A DNA stretch of 64,000 nucleotides, taken from contig NZ_JASDDG010000021.1 in assembly GCF_030407495.1 (NCBI RefSeq), positions 1 to 64,000 on the forward strand, in the 5' to 3' direction. Positions 36,482 through 47,972 of this stretch are shown here, one piece after another. A program made the translations under genes and the position numbers. This DNA is from Arthrobacter sp. APC 3897. Its GTDB lineage: Bacteria > Actinomycetota > Actinomycetes > Actinomycetales > Micrococcaceae. Under the pieces are notes generated by a model that was not told the DNA's origin, did not search any database, and saw nothing but the letters and a program-made list of their open reading frames with translations. Each line of letters starts with the position of its first letter. Positions within the stretch are counted from its first letter, which is position 1.

Positions 36482-36747
36482 TCCTGCGTGCCCTCGGCGT
36501 CCGTGTAGCCGCCTTCATCCTTGGGGTTCCGGGCAGCGTCGGTTTCGTCGCGGTCCGTGTATTCACCCTCGCCGTCCTTGTCCAGCGACGCCGGTGACGC
36601 CTGTTCCCGGATCAAAGCTTCTTCCTCGGCAAACCGGATGTCATTGCCCTGGTCGCCGGCGTCTCCGCGATAGTTGTCGTCGCCGGTGGACTGGCCGCTG
36701 GGCTTGGGGTCGGTCAGCTGTTCTTCCTCATTGGGGTACTCAGACAT
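36478..36747 (-). CDS. Small acidic hydrophilic protein, unknown function
   Basis: 89 residues rich in Asp, Glu, Gly and Asn, with two similar segments (GEYTDRDETDAARNPKDEGG and GGYTDAEGTQD). No membrane segment and few hydrophobic residues, so it is probably disordered. ATG at 36747 has GGAAGG six bases upstream, which supports a real gene. It overlaps the convergent kinase gene by 4 bases. Confidence 0.65.
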   Translation of the reverse strand: MSEYPNEEEQLTDPKPSGQSTGDDNYRGDAGDQGNDIRFAEEEALIREQASPASLDKDGEGEYTDRDETDAARNPKDEGGYTDAEGTQD

Positions 36748-36899
36748 TCGCTTACCTTCCTGGCTAGTGAGGCAGGACCAGTGGCAGGCCCCGCAGCTCA
36801 GGTGCGGAAAATACCGCACCTTCAACATCAGCATACTTACGAACAGCGGAACCGGGAAAGTGCAGCCGGACCGGCCGCCGCATCACAGACCGGCAAATC

Positions 36900-37866
36900 C
36901 TAGTCCGTGAGCATCAGCCGGACGGCTGTCTCCGAAGCGGAAAAGCCCGTCACCTCAATGACTTCGCCGTCAAAGAAACGGTCCACCACGCGGGGATCGA
37001 TATAGGACTTGCGGGCGATGGAGGGCGTATTGCCCAAATGATCAGCCACTTTCCGGGCGGTGGCGGCAACGGCCTTGCGCTTGTCAGTCTTGGTGGCCGC
37101 CAGCGGAAAGGCGCGGGCCAGGTGCATCGCGGCCACCACGGTGGCCTGCCAGGTGCGGAAGTCCTTCGCGGTGAAGTCCCCGCCGGTGACTTCACGCAGG
37201 AAGCCGTTCAGGGCCGAGGCTGAAATGCTGTGCCAGTTACCGTCGACGCCCTCATAAGCCAGCGCCGTATCAGCGCCCGGGCGGGCAAGCATTGGCGTCA
37301 GGGCAGCCACCAGGTCCGCATCCTCGATCAGGGTGTGCCATTCCTGTCCGCTCTTGCCGGGGAAATCGAACCGCACCTCATCCCCCTGCACCGTGACATG
37401 TTCGACGCGCAGCGTGGTGGTGCCGTAGGAACCGTTGACCTCGGCGTAGCGTTCGCCTCCGATCCGCAGCGCACCGGCGTCGACAATCCGCAGCGCCGCT
37501 GCAAAGGCCCGCTGGGGGCTGTTTTCGCCGGAGGTGCTTGGTGATCAGCCGCCGGGCTGCGGGCAGGGACTGGGCAAACTCCAGGGACCGGTCAAACTTC
37601 TCCCGGTCCTTCAGTTCCCTCCAGTGGGGATGGTAGATGTACTGCCGCCGTCCGGCCGCATCCGTGCCGGTGGCCTGGATGTGGCCGTTGGCGTACGGGC
37701 TGATCCACACGTTGGTCCAGGCCGGCGGAATGGCCAGTGCCCGGATCCGGTCCCGGGTTTCCCGGTCCGTCAGCAGATCCCCTCGCGGCCCGCGGTAGCT
37801 GAAGCCCCTGCCCCGTTTCTGCCGGGTAAATCCCGGATGCTCACAGTTGCTTCGCCTCAGCCGCAC
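36900..37866 (-). pseudogene. DNA topoisomerase IB split by a frameshift
   Basis: Eukaryotic-type topoisomerase I that relaxes supercoils. The first part starts at the GTG 37866 (GGAGGG upstream; VRLRRSNCEHPGFTRQKRGRGF) and reads to about 37530 (LPAARRLITKHL). The rest is in a different frame, from about 37525 (ENSPQRAFAAALRIVDAGAL) to the stop at 36900, and contains the catalytic Tyr in ARKSYIDPRVV. One extra base or two missing bases near 37521-37534, around CTCCGGCGAAAAC on the minus strand, account for the break. Both halves keep normal codon use, so the lesion is recent or a sequencing error. Confidence 0.85.
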
Positions 37867-37925
37867 GATGCCCTCCCTCCACGGTTTTGCAGTGCCGATG
37901 GACACAGTACCGCCCTGCGGTGCGG

Positions 37926-38885
37926 TTAGCCTCTGAGGAGCCCTTCCAGCCAAAAGTCCGCGCGCCGGAACGCTTCGTCACTGTTATGCCGGGGCACCTC
38001 GGGCTCCTTGTGGTCCGCCCGGGGATAGGAACCGAGGAACCGCAGGTTGGGACTGATCCGGTGCAGGCCCCGGAGCGCATCGGCCATCCTGGCGTCGCGG
38101 ATATGGCCGTCTGCGTCGATGCTGAAAAAGTAGTCGCCCAGGAACAGTCCGGTGGGCCGGGACTCAATCCTGCTCAGGTTCACTCCGCGGGCCGAGAACT
38201 GGTCCAGGATCTCCATCAGGGCGCCGGGATGATCCTCCGGGAGGGGCACCACCAGTGTGGTCTTGTCCGCTCCGGTGGGGGCCGGCAGCGACGTGGGCAG
38301 GCTGAGCAGGACAAAGCGGGTCACGGCATCGGCAACATCTCCGATGCCGGAGACCAGCACGGTCAGTCCCAGCCGCTGCGCCACCAGCGGTGAGCAAATT
38401 GCCGCGTCAAAGCCCGACTCCGGATCCTGAAGCGCCACGGCGGCGGCGGCCGTGGAGGAAGCCGGCAAATATGCAGCCTGGGGAATATTGGCTTCAGCCC
38501 AGTCCCGGCACTGCGCCCAGGCGTGTGAATGGGTGGAAACAGTGCCAATGTCAGCCAGGCCCAGCCCCGGCCTGACGGCCAGGACAAAGGTGATGGGCAC
38601 CAGGATTTCCCGCAGGATACGCAGCGGCTCACCGGAGGAGATCGCATCCAGGGTTGCACTCACACCGCCCTCGACGGAGTTTTCAATGGGCACGACGGCG
38701 GCATGGGCACGCCCGCTGCGTACCATTTCCAGGGCGGAATTGACGCTGGTTGCCGGAATACGTTCAGACGCTTCGGCACCCGGAACCTGCAGCAGAGCCG
38801 CTTCGGTGAAGGTGCCTTCCGGGCCCAGATAGGTGTAGATCACCGGGTCCGCCGCTGCGGAACCGGCGCCTGGGGAAAGGCTCAT
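37926..38885 (-). CDS. pheA: PheA, prephenate dehydratase
   Basis: 319 residues. Catalytic domain 15-195 with YLGPEGTFTEAAL, PIENSVEGGV and the active-site Thr-Arg-Phe (AVTRFVLLS). A C-terminal ACT domain (about 210-290) has ESRPTGLFLGDYFFSID, which binds phenylalanine for feedback inhibition. Converts prephenate to phenylpyruvate. Overlaps the rhodanese gene start by 4 bases. Confidence 0.96.
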   Translation of the reverse strand: MSLSPGAGSAAADPVIYTYLGPEGTFTEAALLQVPGAEASERIPATSVNSALEMVRSGRAHAAVVPIENSVEGGVSATLDAISSGEPLRILREILVPITFVLAVRPGLGLADIGTVSTHSHAWAQCRDWAEANIPQAAYLPASSTAAAAVALQDPESGFDAAICSPLVAQRLGLTVLVSGIGDVADAVTRFVLLSLPTSLPAPTGADKTTLVVPLPEDHPGALMEILDQFSARGVNLSRIESRPTGLFLGDYFFSIDADGHIRDARMADALRGLHRISPNLRFLGSYPRADHKEPEVPRHNSDEAFRRADFWLEGLLRG

Positions 38886-39199
38886 ACGACGGTGGGATCC
38901 TGACCATTGTCGGAAACCATCGGCTTTCCGGCTTCCAGCCAGGCACCCATCCCGCCGGTGACATTCACTGCCGAGTAACCGTGGGACTCCAGCCAGGCCG
39001 TGGCCCGTGCGCTGCGTCCACCGCTGCGGCAGATGACGGCCAGGTCCGTGTCCGGATCAAGGTCATCGAGGCGGTCCGGCAGGGAGTCCAGCGGAATGTG
39101 GAGGGCGCCGTCAACATGGCCGGCTTCCCATTCATAGTCTTCGCGCACGTCCAGGATCTTGGCGTCCTTGCTGATGGAGTCAACCGATACGTTTTCCAT
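38882..39199 (-). CDS. Rhodanese-like sulfurtransferase domain protein
   Basis: 105-residue single rhodanese domain with the active-site loop ICRSGGRS (Cys at about 57) and the LDVREDYEWEAGHVDGA N-terminal signature. It likely transfers sulfane sulfur in the cytoplasm; the partner is unknown. It sits just upstream of pheA with a 4-base overlap. Confidence 0.93.
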   Translation of the reverse strand: MENVSVDSISKDAKILDVREDYEWEAGHVDGALHIPLDSLPDRLDDLDPDTDLAVICRSGGRSARATAWLESHGYSAVNVTGGMGAWLEAGKPMVSDNGQDPTVV

Positions 39200-39329
39200 T
39201 TTTCCGGTTCCTGTCCTTGCATTGTGGGGAGCTCGGGCCGTGTGCCGGCGGCGGCCCCGGGAGTCTGTTCGTTCCCAGCCTATAGTGGGAGCCCTGACCG
39301 GAAAATAATAATCCCGTCCCGGAGGTCAC

Positions 39330-40757
39330 ATGACAGTTCAGCCGCCGTCCGCTCCGTCCGCCGGCCTGCAGGAGGCCACAGCCCTGCAGCTGCGGAACAG
39401 CCTTGCCTCCGGTGAACTCAGCGCCCGCGAGGTGACGGAGCATTTCCTGGCCCGGATCGAAGTGCTGAACCCGGACCTGGGCGCGTTCCTTGTCACCACT
39501 CCCGAAACCGCTCTCGCCGAGGCAGCCGCCGCCGATGAACGGTTTGCCCGCGGCGAGCCGCTGGGGATGCTCCACGGGATGCCGCTGGCGCACAAGGACC
39601 TCACCGACGTCGCCGGGGTTCCCACCACGCAGGGAACGGCAGCACTGCCCGCCTATGTGCCGGAAGCAGACGGCCCGCTTCCCGCCGTGCTGCGCCGGGC
39701 CGGTGCCATCAGCCTCGGCAAGACGCAGGTTCCCGAATTTGGCCTGAGCAGTTACAGCGAAAACCGCATCGGCCCTCCGGCCCGCAACCCCCTGGACCCC
39801 GCACTCAGCCCCGGAGGCTCCAGCGGAGGCAGCGCCGCGGCAGTCGCTGCCGGCATGCTGCCCTTTGCGCCGGGGACCGACGGCGGTGGTTCGGTCCGCA
39901 TTCCGGCTGCCGCCACCGGACTGGTGGGGCTCAAACCGAACCGGGGACGCGTCCCGTCCGGATCCGGACAATCGGATCTGGGCCAGTTTGTGGTGGCCGG
40001 ACCACTGGCACGCACAGCAGCGGATGCCGCACTGCTGCTGGACGCCATGGTGGCTGAGCCGAACTTTCATGCAACTTCCGCAGCGCCGGCGACGGAAAGT
40101 TTTCTTGCCGCTGCCCAACGTGCGGAGGGCCGGTTCCGGATTGGGGTGAGCACCGTTTCACCCTTCTCCTCCCGCCTGGAGATCATCCTGGACCCGGAGG
40201 CGGTGCAGGCACTGGAAGCCGGCATCAGGGCCCTGACCGGCGCCGGACATGAGGTCTCGGAGGCCCGCCTGAGCTACGACGAGCGTTATCCGGACGCTTT
40301 CCAGACCGTGTGGACCGCAGGCCTGTCCACCCTCAACCTGCCGGCCGGCGGAGGGGAGCGGCTCCTGCCCCTGACCGCTGCCGTGCGCCGCCGCGCGCAG
40401 CAGCGGTCCGCGGCGGACCTTGTCTCAGCAATCGATGTCCTGCGCCGCTTCGAACAGGACACCATCCAGGCCTACAGCAGCTACGACATGATCCTGACCC
40501 CGGCACTGGGCCAGACGCCGCGCCCGGTGGGCTGGTACTGGGACAGTGCCCTTGATGGTGACGCGCAGGGACTTCGGGATTATGACCTGCAGTGCCAATA
40601 CTCGCCCTTCACGTCAATGGTGAATGTGTGCGGACTGCCGGCCATCACCTTTCCCACCCACCGGACCGGGAGCGGACTGTCCATGGGAGTCCAGCTGATC
40701 GGGCGGCCGGGAGCCGAGGCAGACCTCCTCGCCGTTGCCGCACAGCTGGAAAAGTGA
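39330..40757 (+). CDS. Amidase (amidase-signature family)
   Basis: 475 residues. The Ser-cisSer-Lys triad of the family is visible: the Lys in LAHKDLTD (about 90), the cis-Ser in SPGGSSGGSAAAVAAG (about 165-170) and the nucleophile in GTDGGGSVRIPAA. It hydrolyses amides but the substrate cannot be read from sequence. Not GatA: no gatB/gatC next to it. Isolated single gene. Confidence 0.9.
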   Translation: MTVQPPSAPSAGLQEATALQLRNSLASGELSAREVTEHFLARIEVLNPDLGAFLVTTPETALAEAAAADERFARGEPLGMLHGMPLAHKDLTDVAGVPTTQGTAALPAYVPEADGPLPAVLRRAGAISLGKTQVPEFGLSSYSENRIGPPARNPLDPALSPGGSSGGSAAAVAAGMLPFAPGTDGGGSVRIPAAATGLVGLKPNRGRVPSGSGQSDLGQFVVAGPLARTAADAALLLDAMVAEPNFHATSAAPATESFLAAAQRAEGRFRIGVSTVSPFSSRLEIILDPEAVQALEAGIRALTGAGHEVSEARLSYDERYPDAFQTVWTAGLSTLNLPAGGGERLLPLTAAVRRRAQQRSAADLVSAIDVLRRFEQDTIQAYSSYDMILTPALGQTPRPVGWYWDSALDGDAQGLRDYDLQCQYSPFTSMVNVCGLPAITFPTHRTGSGLSMGVQLIGRPGAEADLLAVAAQLEK

Positions 40758-40910
40758 CGGCGAATCCTATCGCAGCAGTTGCGGATGTTCCGCCCCCCGG
40801 CTTGTAACACTGCACCTCGGAGCCGAAATCCGGGTGAGACTTGTCACGTTTAGTAACCATGCTGACCCTTGGATACGGGAGAATTCACCCTTTACCCCTT
40901 CAAGGCACAC

Positions 40911-42404
<1,494 letters not shown>

Positions 42405-42436
42405 GCACCTTCCCCGGCTGCGGCCTTTACGCCCGC

Positions 42437-42470
42437 GAACGACGACGGCGGCCTCCCGCCGTCGTCGTTC
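42437..42470 (+). terminator. Terminator after the peptide transporter
   Basis: Perfect 15-base stem GAACGACGACGGCGG / CCGCCGTCGTCGTTC with loop CCTC, then TGTGTTTAAC. It starts 33 bases after the transporter stop. Confidence 0.9.
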
Positions 42471-42473
42471 TGT

Positions 42474-42503
42474 GTTTAACGGCGTTTAACGGCGGCGTTT
42501 AAC
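42474..42503 (+). repeat. Three GTTTAAC heptamers
   Basis: GTTTAAC occurs at 42474-42480, 42484-42490 and 42497-42503, spaced by GGC and GGCGGC. The cluster lies directly after the transporter's terminator and 78 bases before pgm. A decayed duplication of the terminator tail is the simplest explanation. Confidence 0.6.
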
Positions 42504-42580
42504 CTTCAGCGGCGGCCTTTCACGCCGCCGGGAGCGGGGATTTCTGCCGCAGGCGGCATTTGTTTGGCATGCTTAGGGGT

Positions 42581-44212
42581 ATGTCTAATCGCGCCGGCAC
42601 AGTTGCCCAATCCTCCGACCTCGTTGATCTGACGACCCTCCTGGACGCTTACCAGGACCGTTCTCCGGATATGGATGACCCCTCGCAGCGGGTGGTCTTC
42701 GGGACCTCGGGGCACCGCGGTTCGTCGCTGAACGGCGCCTTCAATGAGCCGCACATTGCCGCCATCACCCAGGCAATCGTTGAGTACCGCAGCGGCCAGG
42801 GCATCACCGGCCCGCTGTTCATGGGCAAGGACACCCACGCACTGTCCGAACCAGCCCAGAACACTGCGCTGGAAGTGCTCGCCGGGAACAACGTGAACGT
42901 ACTCATTGATGCGCGCAACGGGTTCACCCCCACTCCGGCACTGAGCCACGCCATCCTGAAGTACAACGCCGGCCGCACCGAGCAGGCCGACGGCATCATC
43001 ATCACTCCCTCGCACAACCCCCCGGCCGACGGCGGTTTCAAATACAACCCGCCCACCGGCGGCCCGGCCGGATCCGAGGCAACCAACTGGATTGCCAACC
43101 GCGCCAATGAACTGCTCGAGGACGGACTGCGCGGCGTGAAGCGCATTCCGCTGGGCCAGGCCCGCCTGGCGGACAGCGTTGGATCCTATGACTTCCTGCA
43201 GAACTACGTGGACGATCTGCCCTCGGTCCTGAACCTGGACGCCATCCGCGCATCGGGGCTGCACATCGGCGCTGATCCGCTGGGCGGGGCATCCGTGGAC
43301 TACTGGGGCGCCATTGCGGAACGGCACAACCTCAACCTGACCGTCGTGAACCCGAACGTGGATCCGCAGTGGGCGTTCATGACCCTGGACTGGGACGAGA
43401 AGATCCGCATGGACTGCTCCTCCCCCTATGCCATGGCCTCGCTGATTGCCCGGGCCGGAGAGTACGACATCGCCACGGGCAACGACGCCGACGCCGACCG
43501 CCACGGCATTGTCACGCCCGACGCCGGGCTGATGAACCCGAACCATTACCTCGCCGTGGCCATCGACTACCTGTACCGGAACCGCTCGGGCTGGCCGAAG
43601 GATGCCATGGTGGGCAAGACCCTGGTCTCCTCCTCCATGATCGACAGGGTGACCGCCGATCTGGGCCGCACCCTGATGGAGGTCCCCGTAGGCTTCAAGT
43701 GGTTCGTGCCCGGACTGCTCTCCGGCGAGGCGGCCTTCGGCGGCGAGGAATCCGCCGGCGCGTCCTTCCTGCGCCTGGACGGCAAGGCCTGGACCACTGA
43801 CAAGGACGGGATCCTGCTGGCACTGCTGGCCTCGGAAATCACCGCCGTGACGGGAAAGACCCCGTCCCAGCGGTACCGGGAGCTCACAGCGCAGTTCGGT
43901 GATCCGGAATACGCCCGCGTGGATGCGCCCGCCAGCCGGGAACAGAAGGCAGCGCTGGCCAAGCTCTCGCCGTCGGACGTCACCGCCACCACCCTGGCCG
44001 GCGAGGAGATCACAGCCCGGCTCACCGAGGCGCCCGGCAACGGCGCGCCCATCGGCGGCCTGAAGGTCACCACGGAGAACGCCTGGTTTGCGGCACGGCC
44101 CTCCGGTACGGAGGACGTGTACAAGATTTACGCCGAATCCTTCAAGGGCGAGGAACACCTGCACCAGGTGCAGGCCGAGGCCAAGGCCATTGTGGACGGG
44201 GTTATTTCCTAG
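42581..44212 (+). CDS. pgm: Phosphoglucomutase, alpha-D-glucose phosphate-specific
   Basis: 543 residues. Interconverts glucose 1-phosphate and glucose 6-phosphate. The phosphoserine loop is [11 protein letters not shown] (about 144-154), the metal-binding loop NDADADRHG (about 304), and GFKWF and GEESAG are substrate-binding. Start at the ATG 42581 (AGGGG three bases upstream); an in-frame ATG seven codons earlier is possible. Confidence 0.96.
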   Translation: MSNRAGTVAQSSDLVDLTTLLDAYQDRSPDMDDPSQRVVFGTSGHRGSSLNGAFNEPHIAAITQAIVEYRSGQGITGPLFMGKDTHALSEPAQNTALEVLAGNNVNVLIDARNGFTPTPALSHAILKYNAGRTEQADGIIITPSHNPPADGGFKYNPPTGGPAGSEATNWIANRANELLEDGLRGVKRIPLGQARLADSVGSYDFLQNYVDDLPSVLNLDAIRASGLHIGADPLGGASVDYWGAIAERHNLNLTVVNPNVDPQWAFMTLDWDEKIRMDCSSPYAMASLIARAGEYDIATGNDADADRHGIVTPDAGLMNPNHYLAVAIDYLYRNRSGWPKDAMVGKTLVSSSMIDRVTADLGRTLMEVPVGFKWFVPGLLSGEAAFGGEESAGASFLRLDGKAWTTDKDGILLALLASEITAVTGKTPSQRYRELTAQFGDPEYARVDAPASREQKAALAKLSPSDVTATTLAGEEITARLTEAPGNGAPIGGLKVTTENAWFAARPSGTEDVYKIYAESFKGEEHLHQVQAEAKAIVDGVIS

Positions 44213-44246
44213 CTTCCGCAGGACCCGGAGGGATGGCTCCGGCCGG

Positions 44247-45659
44247 TCAGAGCAGGCGGCGCAGCAGCCGCCGCTTGAGCCCGTTATACGGCGGATAGGC
44301 CACCTTCAGCGTGTCCAGCGCCGTGCCCTTGGTGAACACCGGGCGCAGCTGGCTGAACGTGTCGAACGTGTACTTGCCGTGGTAGGCGCCGGTGCCGCTG
44401 GCCCCGGCGCCGCCAAAGGGCAGCCCGGGAACGGCCAGCTGCACGGTGCTCACGTTGTGGTTCACGCTTCCGGCCCGGACCCGGGCCTCGAAGGTTTTCC
44501 GGGCGGCCGCGGACTGCGAATAAAGATAGGACGCCAGCGGCACGGGACGGTCATTGATGAAGGAGATGGCCTCATCCAGGTCCTTCACTGTCAGCACCGG
44601 CAGGATGGGTCCGAAGATTTCCTCCTGCATCACAGGCGAGTCCGGTGACACATCGGTGAGGATGGTCGGTTCCAGGTACAGCGAATTGCGGTCCCCGCGC
44701 CCGCCTGTGAGCACGGTGCCGCTGTCCAGCAGGCCGTGCAGCCGGTCCCAGTGCCGCCCGTTGATAATCCGCCCCAGGTCCGCACTCTGTGCCGGATCCT
44801 TCCCGAACAGCTCAGCCACGGCCCGCACCAGATGCCTGCGCAGTTTGGGTGCCGCTTCCTCGGTGACGAGCACATAATCCGGTGCCACGCAGGTTTGGCC
44901 GGCGTTGAGCATTTTGCCGTACACCAGACGGCGGGCAACGACGGCGAAGTTGCCGTCCAGGACCACCGCCGGTGATTTACCGCCCAGTTCCAGCGTGACC
45001 GGCGTCAGGTACTGTGCGGCGGCCTGCAGGACCACCCGGCCCACCCGTTCTCCGCCGGTAAAGAAGATGGAATCGAACCGTTCTGCCAGCAGCGCCGTAC
45101 TGGCTTCCTGCCCGCCCTCCACTACGGCGACGGCGGCCGGGTCCAGGTACAGGGGCAGCAGGCCGGCAATGGCCCGGGACGTGGCGGGCGCCAGTTCGGA
45201 GGGTTTCAGCACCGCGGCGTTGCCTGCGGCGAGCGCTCCAATGAGCGGAGCCAGCAGCAGCTGCACCGGGTAGTTCCACGGCGCAATAATCAGGACCACG
45301 CCCAGCGGCTGGGGTTCGGTCTTGGCGGAGCCGGGCTGCAGGCCCAGCGGCACAGGGACCTTGGTGCTGCGGGTCCACTGCGCCAGGTGCTTGAGGGCGT
45401 ATTCGGTCTCCGAAATGGTGATGGAGATTTCGGTCAGATAGCCTTCCAGCGGGTTTTTGCCCAGATCCTGTGCCAGCGCGGCACTGAACTCGGCTTCCCT
45501 TTCCCTCAGCATCCTCATCAGGCCCTGCAGCTGTGTCCGGCGCCATTCCAAGGGGCGGGTAACACCGGAATCGTAGGTGCGGCGCACTCCCGCCACCACG
45601 GAGCTGACGGAGGCGCCGAAGGTGCCTCCCGTGACGTCGGACAAGGTTTCGGTGCTCAT
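44247..45659 (-). CDS. Aldehyde dehydrogenase (ALDH3/coniferyl aldehyde dehydrogenase-like)
   Basis: 470 residues. Catalytic Cys in GQTCVAPDYVL, general-base Glu in LELGGKSP, and PWNYPVQLLL of the NAD-binding domain. The short length and C-terminal hydrophobic region fit the ALDH3 group that oxidises fatty, aromatic or coniferyl aldehydes. The ATG overlaps the upstream SDR stop by 4 bases, so SDR and ALDH should work on the same alcohol-to-acid route. Confidence 0.93.
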   Translation of the reverse strand: MSTETLSDVTGGTFGASVSSVVAGVRRTYDSGVTRPLEWRRTQLQGLMRMLREREAEFSAALAQDLGKNPLEGYLTEISITISETEYALKHLAQWTRSTKVPVPLGLQPGSAKTEPQPLGVVLIIAPWNYPVQLLLAPLIGALAAGNAAVLKPSELAPATSRAIAGLLPLYLDPAAVAVVEGGQEASTALLAERFDSIFFTGGERVGRVVLQAAAQYLTPVTLELGGKSPAVVLDGNFAVVARRLVYGKMLNAGQTCVAPDYVLVTEEAAPKLRRHLVRAVAELFGKDPAQSADLGRIINGRHWDRLHGLLDSGTVLTGGRGDRNSLYLEPTILTDVSPDSPVMQEEIFGPILPVLTVKDLDEAISFINDRPVPLASYLYSQSAAARKTFEARVRAGSVNHNVSTVQLAVPGLPFGGAGASGTGAYHGKYTFDTFSQLRPVFTKGTALDTLKVAYPPYNGLKRRLLRRLL

Positions 45660-46507
45660 CGGTTTTCCTCCCCTGCCGCAGCGGCGGGACGTCCGGTGAA
45701 GTGGTCCATGGATTGGTACACCTTGAAGACCCGGCCGGCCACCACGTCCCAGAGCGGCTGCGGCAGCAGCCCTCTCAGTGCGCTGCCCAGCGGCACCGTC
45801 CAGGGCAGCTGGAGCCGGGCCCTGCCCTCCAGCAGGGCTGCCCAGGCCCGGTCCACCACGTACTGCGGTTCCATCAGCGGTGTCATCAGCGGACCCCGCG
45901 CTCCGGCAAACATTCCGGTCTTGATGTAGCTCGGGATCAGCGTAGTGACCTGGATGTGCCCGTTGCCTGATTCATTCAGTTCCAGCCGCAGCGAGTCGCT
46001 CCAGCCAATAACGGCCCATTTTGAGGCGGTGTAGACGCTCATCTTCGGCACGGAGAGAGTGCCCGACGCCGAGGCGACGTTCAGGATCCGGGCCGGGGTG
46101 CGGCGGGCAATCATCTGCGGCAGGAACGCACGGGTGACGTGCATGGGGGCAAGCGTGTTCACCTGCATGACAGCGTCAATGTCTGCAGGGGAGTGCTCCC
46201 AGAAGTACTTTCCGCGCACAATGCCGGCATTGTTGATCAGGATGTCCGGAACCCCGGCCTCAGCCTGGACCCGCCCGGCCGCGGCGGTGACGTCAGCCAG
46301 CGAACTCACATCCAGGGCACAGGGATGGACGGTGCTGCCGCCCAGGGCGCGCAGGTCCGCAGCGGCGGCCTCCAGCGCCTCGGCGTCGCGGTCCCAAAGC
46401 ACCACCCGTGCGGCGCCGTCGCGCACTGCCCGCTCCGCATAGAGTTTGCCCATGCCCATTGCCGCGCCGGTTACAAGGACCGTGCGGCCCGCTGCTGATA
46501 TGCCCAT
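45656..46507 (-). CDS. Short-chain dehydrogenase/reductase paired with ALDH
   Basis: 283 residues. The dinucleotide motif VTGAAMGMGKLYA is at about 12-24, NNAG at about 92, and the catalytic YTASK follows. The C-terminal ~30 residues after the Rossmann core resemble the SDRs that carry a membrane-associating tail. Together with the overlapping ALDH it probably oxidises an alcohol to an acid. Start at the ATG 46507. Confidence 0.9.
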   Translation of the reverse strand: MGISAAGRTVLVTGAAMGMGKLYAERAVRDGAARVVLWDRDAEALEAAAADLRALGGSTVHPCALDVSSLADVTAAAGRVQAEAGVPDILINNAGIVRGKYFWEHSPADIDAVMQVNTLAPMHVTRAFLPQMIARRTPARILNVASASGTLSVPKMSVYTASKWAVIGWSDSLRLELNESGNGHIQVTTLIPSYIKTGMFAGARGPLMTPLMEPQYVVDRAWAALLEGRARLQLPWTVPLGSALRGLLPQPLWDVVAGRVFKVYQSMDHFTGRPAAAAGEENR

Positions 46508-46653
46508 GCTGTTCCGTCCGTTGGCGGGCGGGACCGCTATCTCCGCCCGGTTGCTCTCCGGTAAAATAATCCGGGTGCAACAAAGCACCCCCGGCTGTCA
46601 AAGCCCGGTACTATTCTGCACGAACCAACCGCGGGTCTTTGGAAGGCACACCT

Positions 46654-47967
46654 ATGAGTAAATTCGGTACGGCCTGGACAATTCACGGCGACGGCAAGAC
46701 CATCAAGCCCGGAGAATACGTTGCTCCCGATGAACGGTTGAGCTGGCCGCGGACCATCGGAATCGGATCCCAGCATGTGGTGGCCATGTTCGGAGCAACC
46801 TTCCTGGTGCCCCTGCTTACCGGCTTTCCGCCGGCCACCACCCTGCTGTTCTCGGGAATCGGCACCATTCTCTTCCTGATCATTACCGCCGGGCGGGTGC
46901 CCAGCTATCTGGGATCCAGCTTCGCCTTCATAGCCCCGATCACGGCCGCCACCAGCCAGCACGGCCCCGGCGGCGCCCTGGGCGGAATCATCATGGCCGG
47001 CGCCGTCCTGTTCCTGGTGGGCCTGGCTGTCCAGCGGGCCGGCACCAAATGGATCCAGATCCTGATGCCGCCCGTGGTCACCGGCACCATCGTGGCGCTT
47101 ATTGGCCTGAACCTCGCCGGTTCCGCGCGGGACAACTTCGAGAAGGGCCCGCTGACGGCCACCGTCACCGTGGTGGCCATTTTGCTGGCGACCGTCCTGT
47201 TCAAGGGTTTCCTGGGCCGCCTCTCAATCCTGATCGGGGTTGTTGCCGGTTACATTGCCGCCATCATCCAGGGCGAAGTGGATTTCCAGGCCATCAATGA
47301 TGCCGCCTGGTTCGGGCTGCCCGAGTTCCAGTCCCCCACCTTCCATTTCTCGCTCATCGGACTGTTTGTGCCCGTGGTCCTGGTACTGGTGGCGGAGAAC
47401 ATCGGCCATGTGAAGTCGGTTGCCGCCATGACCGGACGGGACCTGGACCCCTACGCCGGACGGGCGCTGATGGCCGACGGCCTCGCGACGGTCCTGGCCG
47501 GCGCCGGCGGCGGCTCGGCAACCACCACCTACGCGGAGAACATCGGCGTCATGGCGGCGTCCCGCGTGTACTCCACGGCTGCCTACTGGGTGGCCGGCAT
47601 TGTCGCCATCCTGCTGAGCCTGTTTCCGAAGTTCGGCGCCATGATCGCCACCGTCCCCGGCGGCGTCCTGGGCGGCGCCGGCGTCATCCTCTACGGCATG
47701 ATCGGCATCCTGGGCGTGCGGATCTGGGTGGACAACCGGGTGAACTTCTCCAACCCGATCAATCTGTCCACCGCCGGTTTGGGGCTGATCATCGCCATTG
47801 CCAACTTCACCTGGGTTGTTGCCGGGGTGGAGTTCGGCGGCATTGCCCTGGGCACCGGCGCCACCCTGGTTGCCTTCCACGGCATGCAGTCGATTGCCCG
47901 GTGGCGCGGCACCGATCCCGATGAGCCCGGCGAGGATCTCGGCGCCAAGCCGAGCCGCCTGGGCTAG
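46654..47967 (+). CDS. Uracil-xanthine permease (NCS2 family)
   Basis: 437 residues. About 14 membrane segments. Family features: ATFLVPLLTGFPPATTLLFSG near the N-terminus, the ENIGHVKSVA substrate motif (about 248), and GGGSATTTYAENIGVMA in the middle. Takes up uracil or xanthine with protons or sodium. GGAAGG precedes the ATG by 7 bases. Divergent from the SDR-ALDH pair and convergent with glycerate kinase. Confidence 0.94.
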   Translation: MSKFGTAWTIHGDGKTIKPGEYVAPDERLSWPRTIGIGSQHVVAMFGATFLVPLLTGFPPATTLLFSGIGTILFLIITAGRVPSYLGSSFAFIAPITAATSQHGPGGALGGIIMAGAVLFLVGLAVQRAGTKWIQILMPPVVTGTIVALIGLNLAGSARDNFEKGPLTATVTVVAILLATVLFKGFLGRLSILIGVVAGYIAAIIQGEVDFQAINDAAWFGLPEFQSPTFHFSLIGLFVPVVLVLVAENIGHVKSVAAMTGRDLDPYAGRALMADGLATVLAGAGGGSATTTYAENIGVMAASRVYSTAAYWVAGIVAILLSLFPKFGAMIATVPGGVLGGAGVILYGMIGILGVRIWVDNRVNFSNPINLSTAGLGLIIAIANFTWVVAGVEFGGIALGTGATLVAFHGMQSIARWRGTDPDEPGEDLGAKPSRLG

Positions 47968-47972
47968 GCGGG

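Noticed and set aside
46508-46653. Pyrimidine-type riboswitch or PyrR site before the uracil-xanthine permease
   Set aside because: I could not find a conserved hairpin or PyrR-binding loop; only AT-rich promoter-like sequence is visible.
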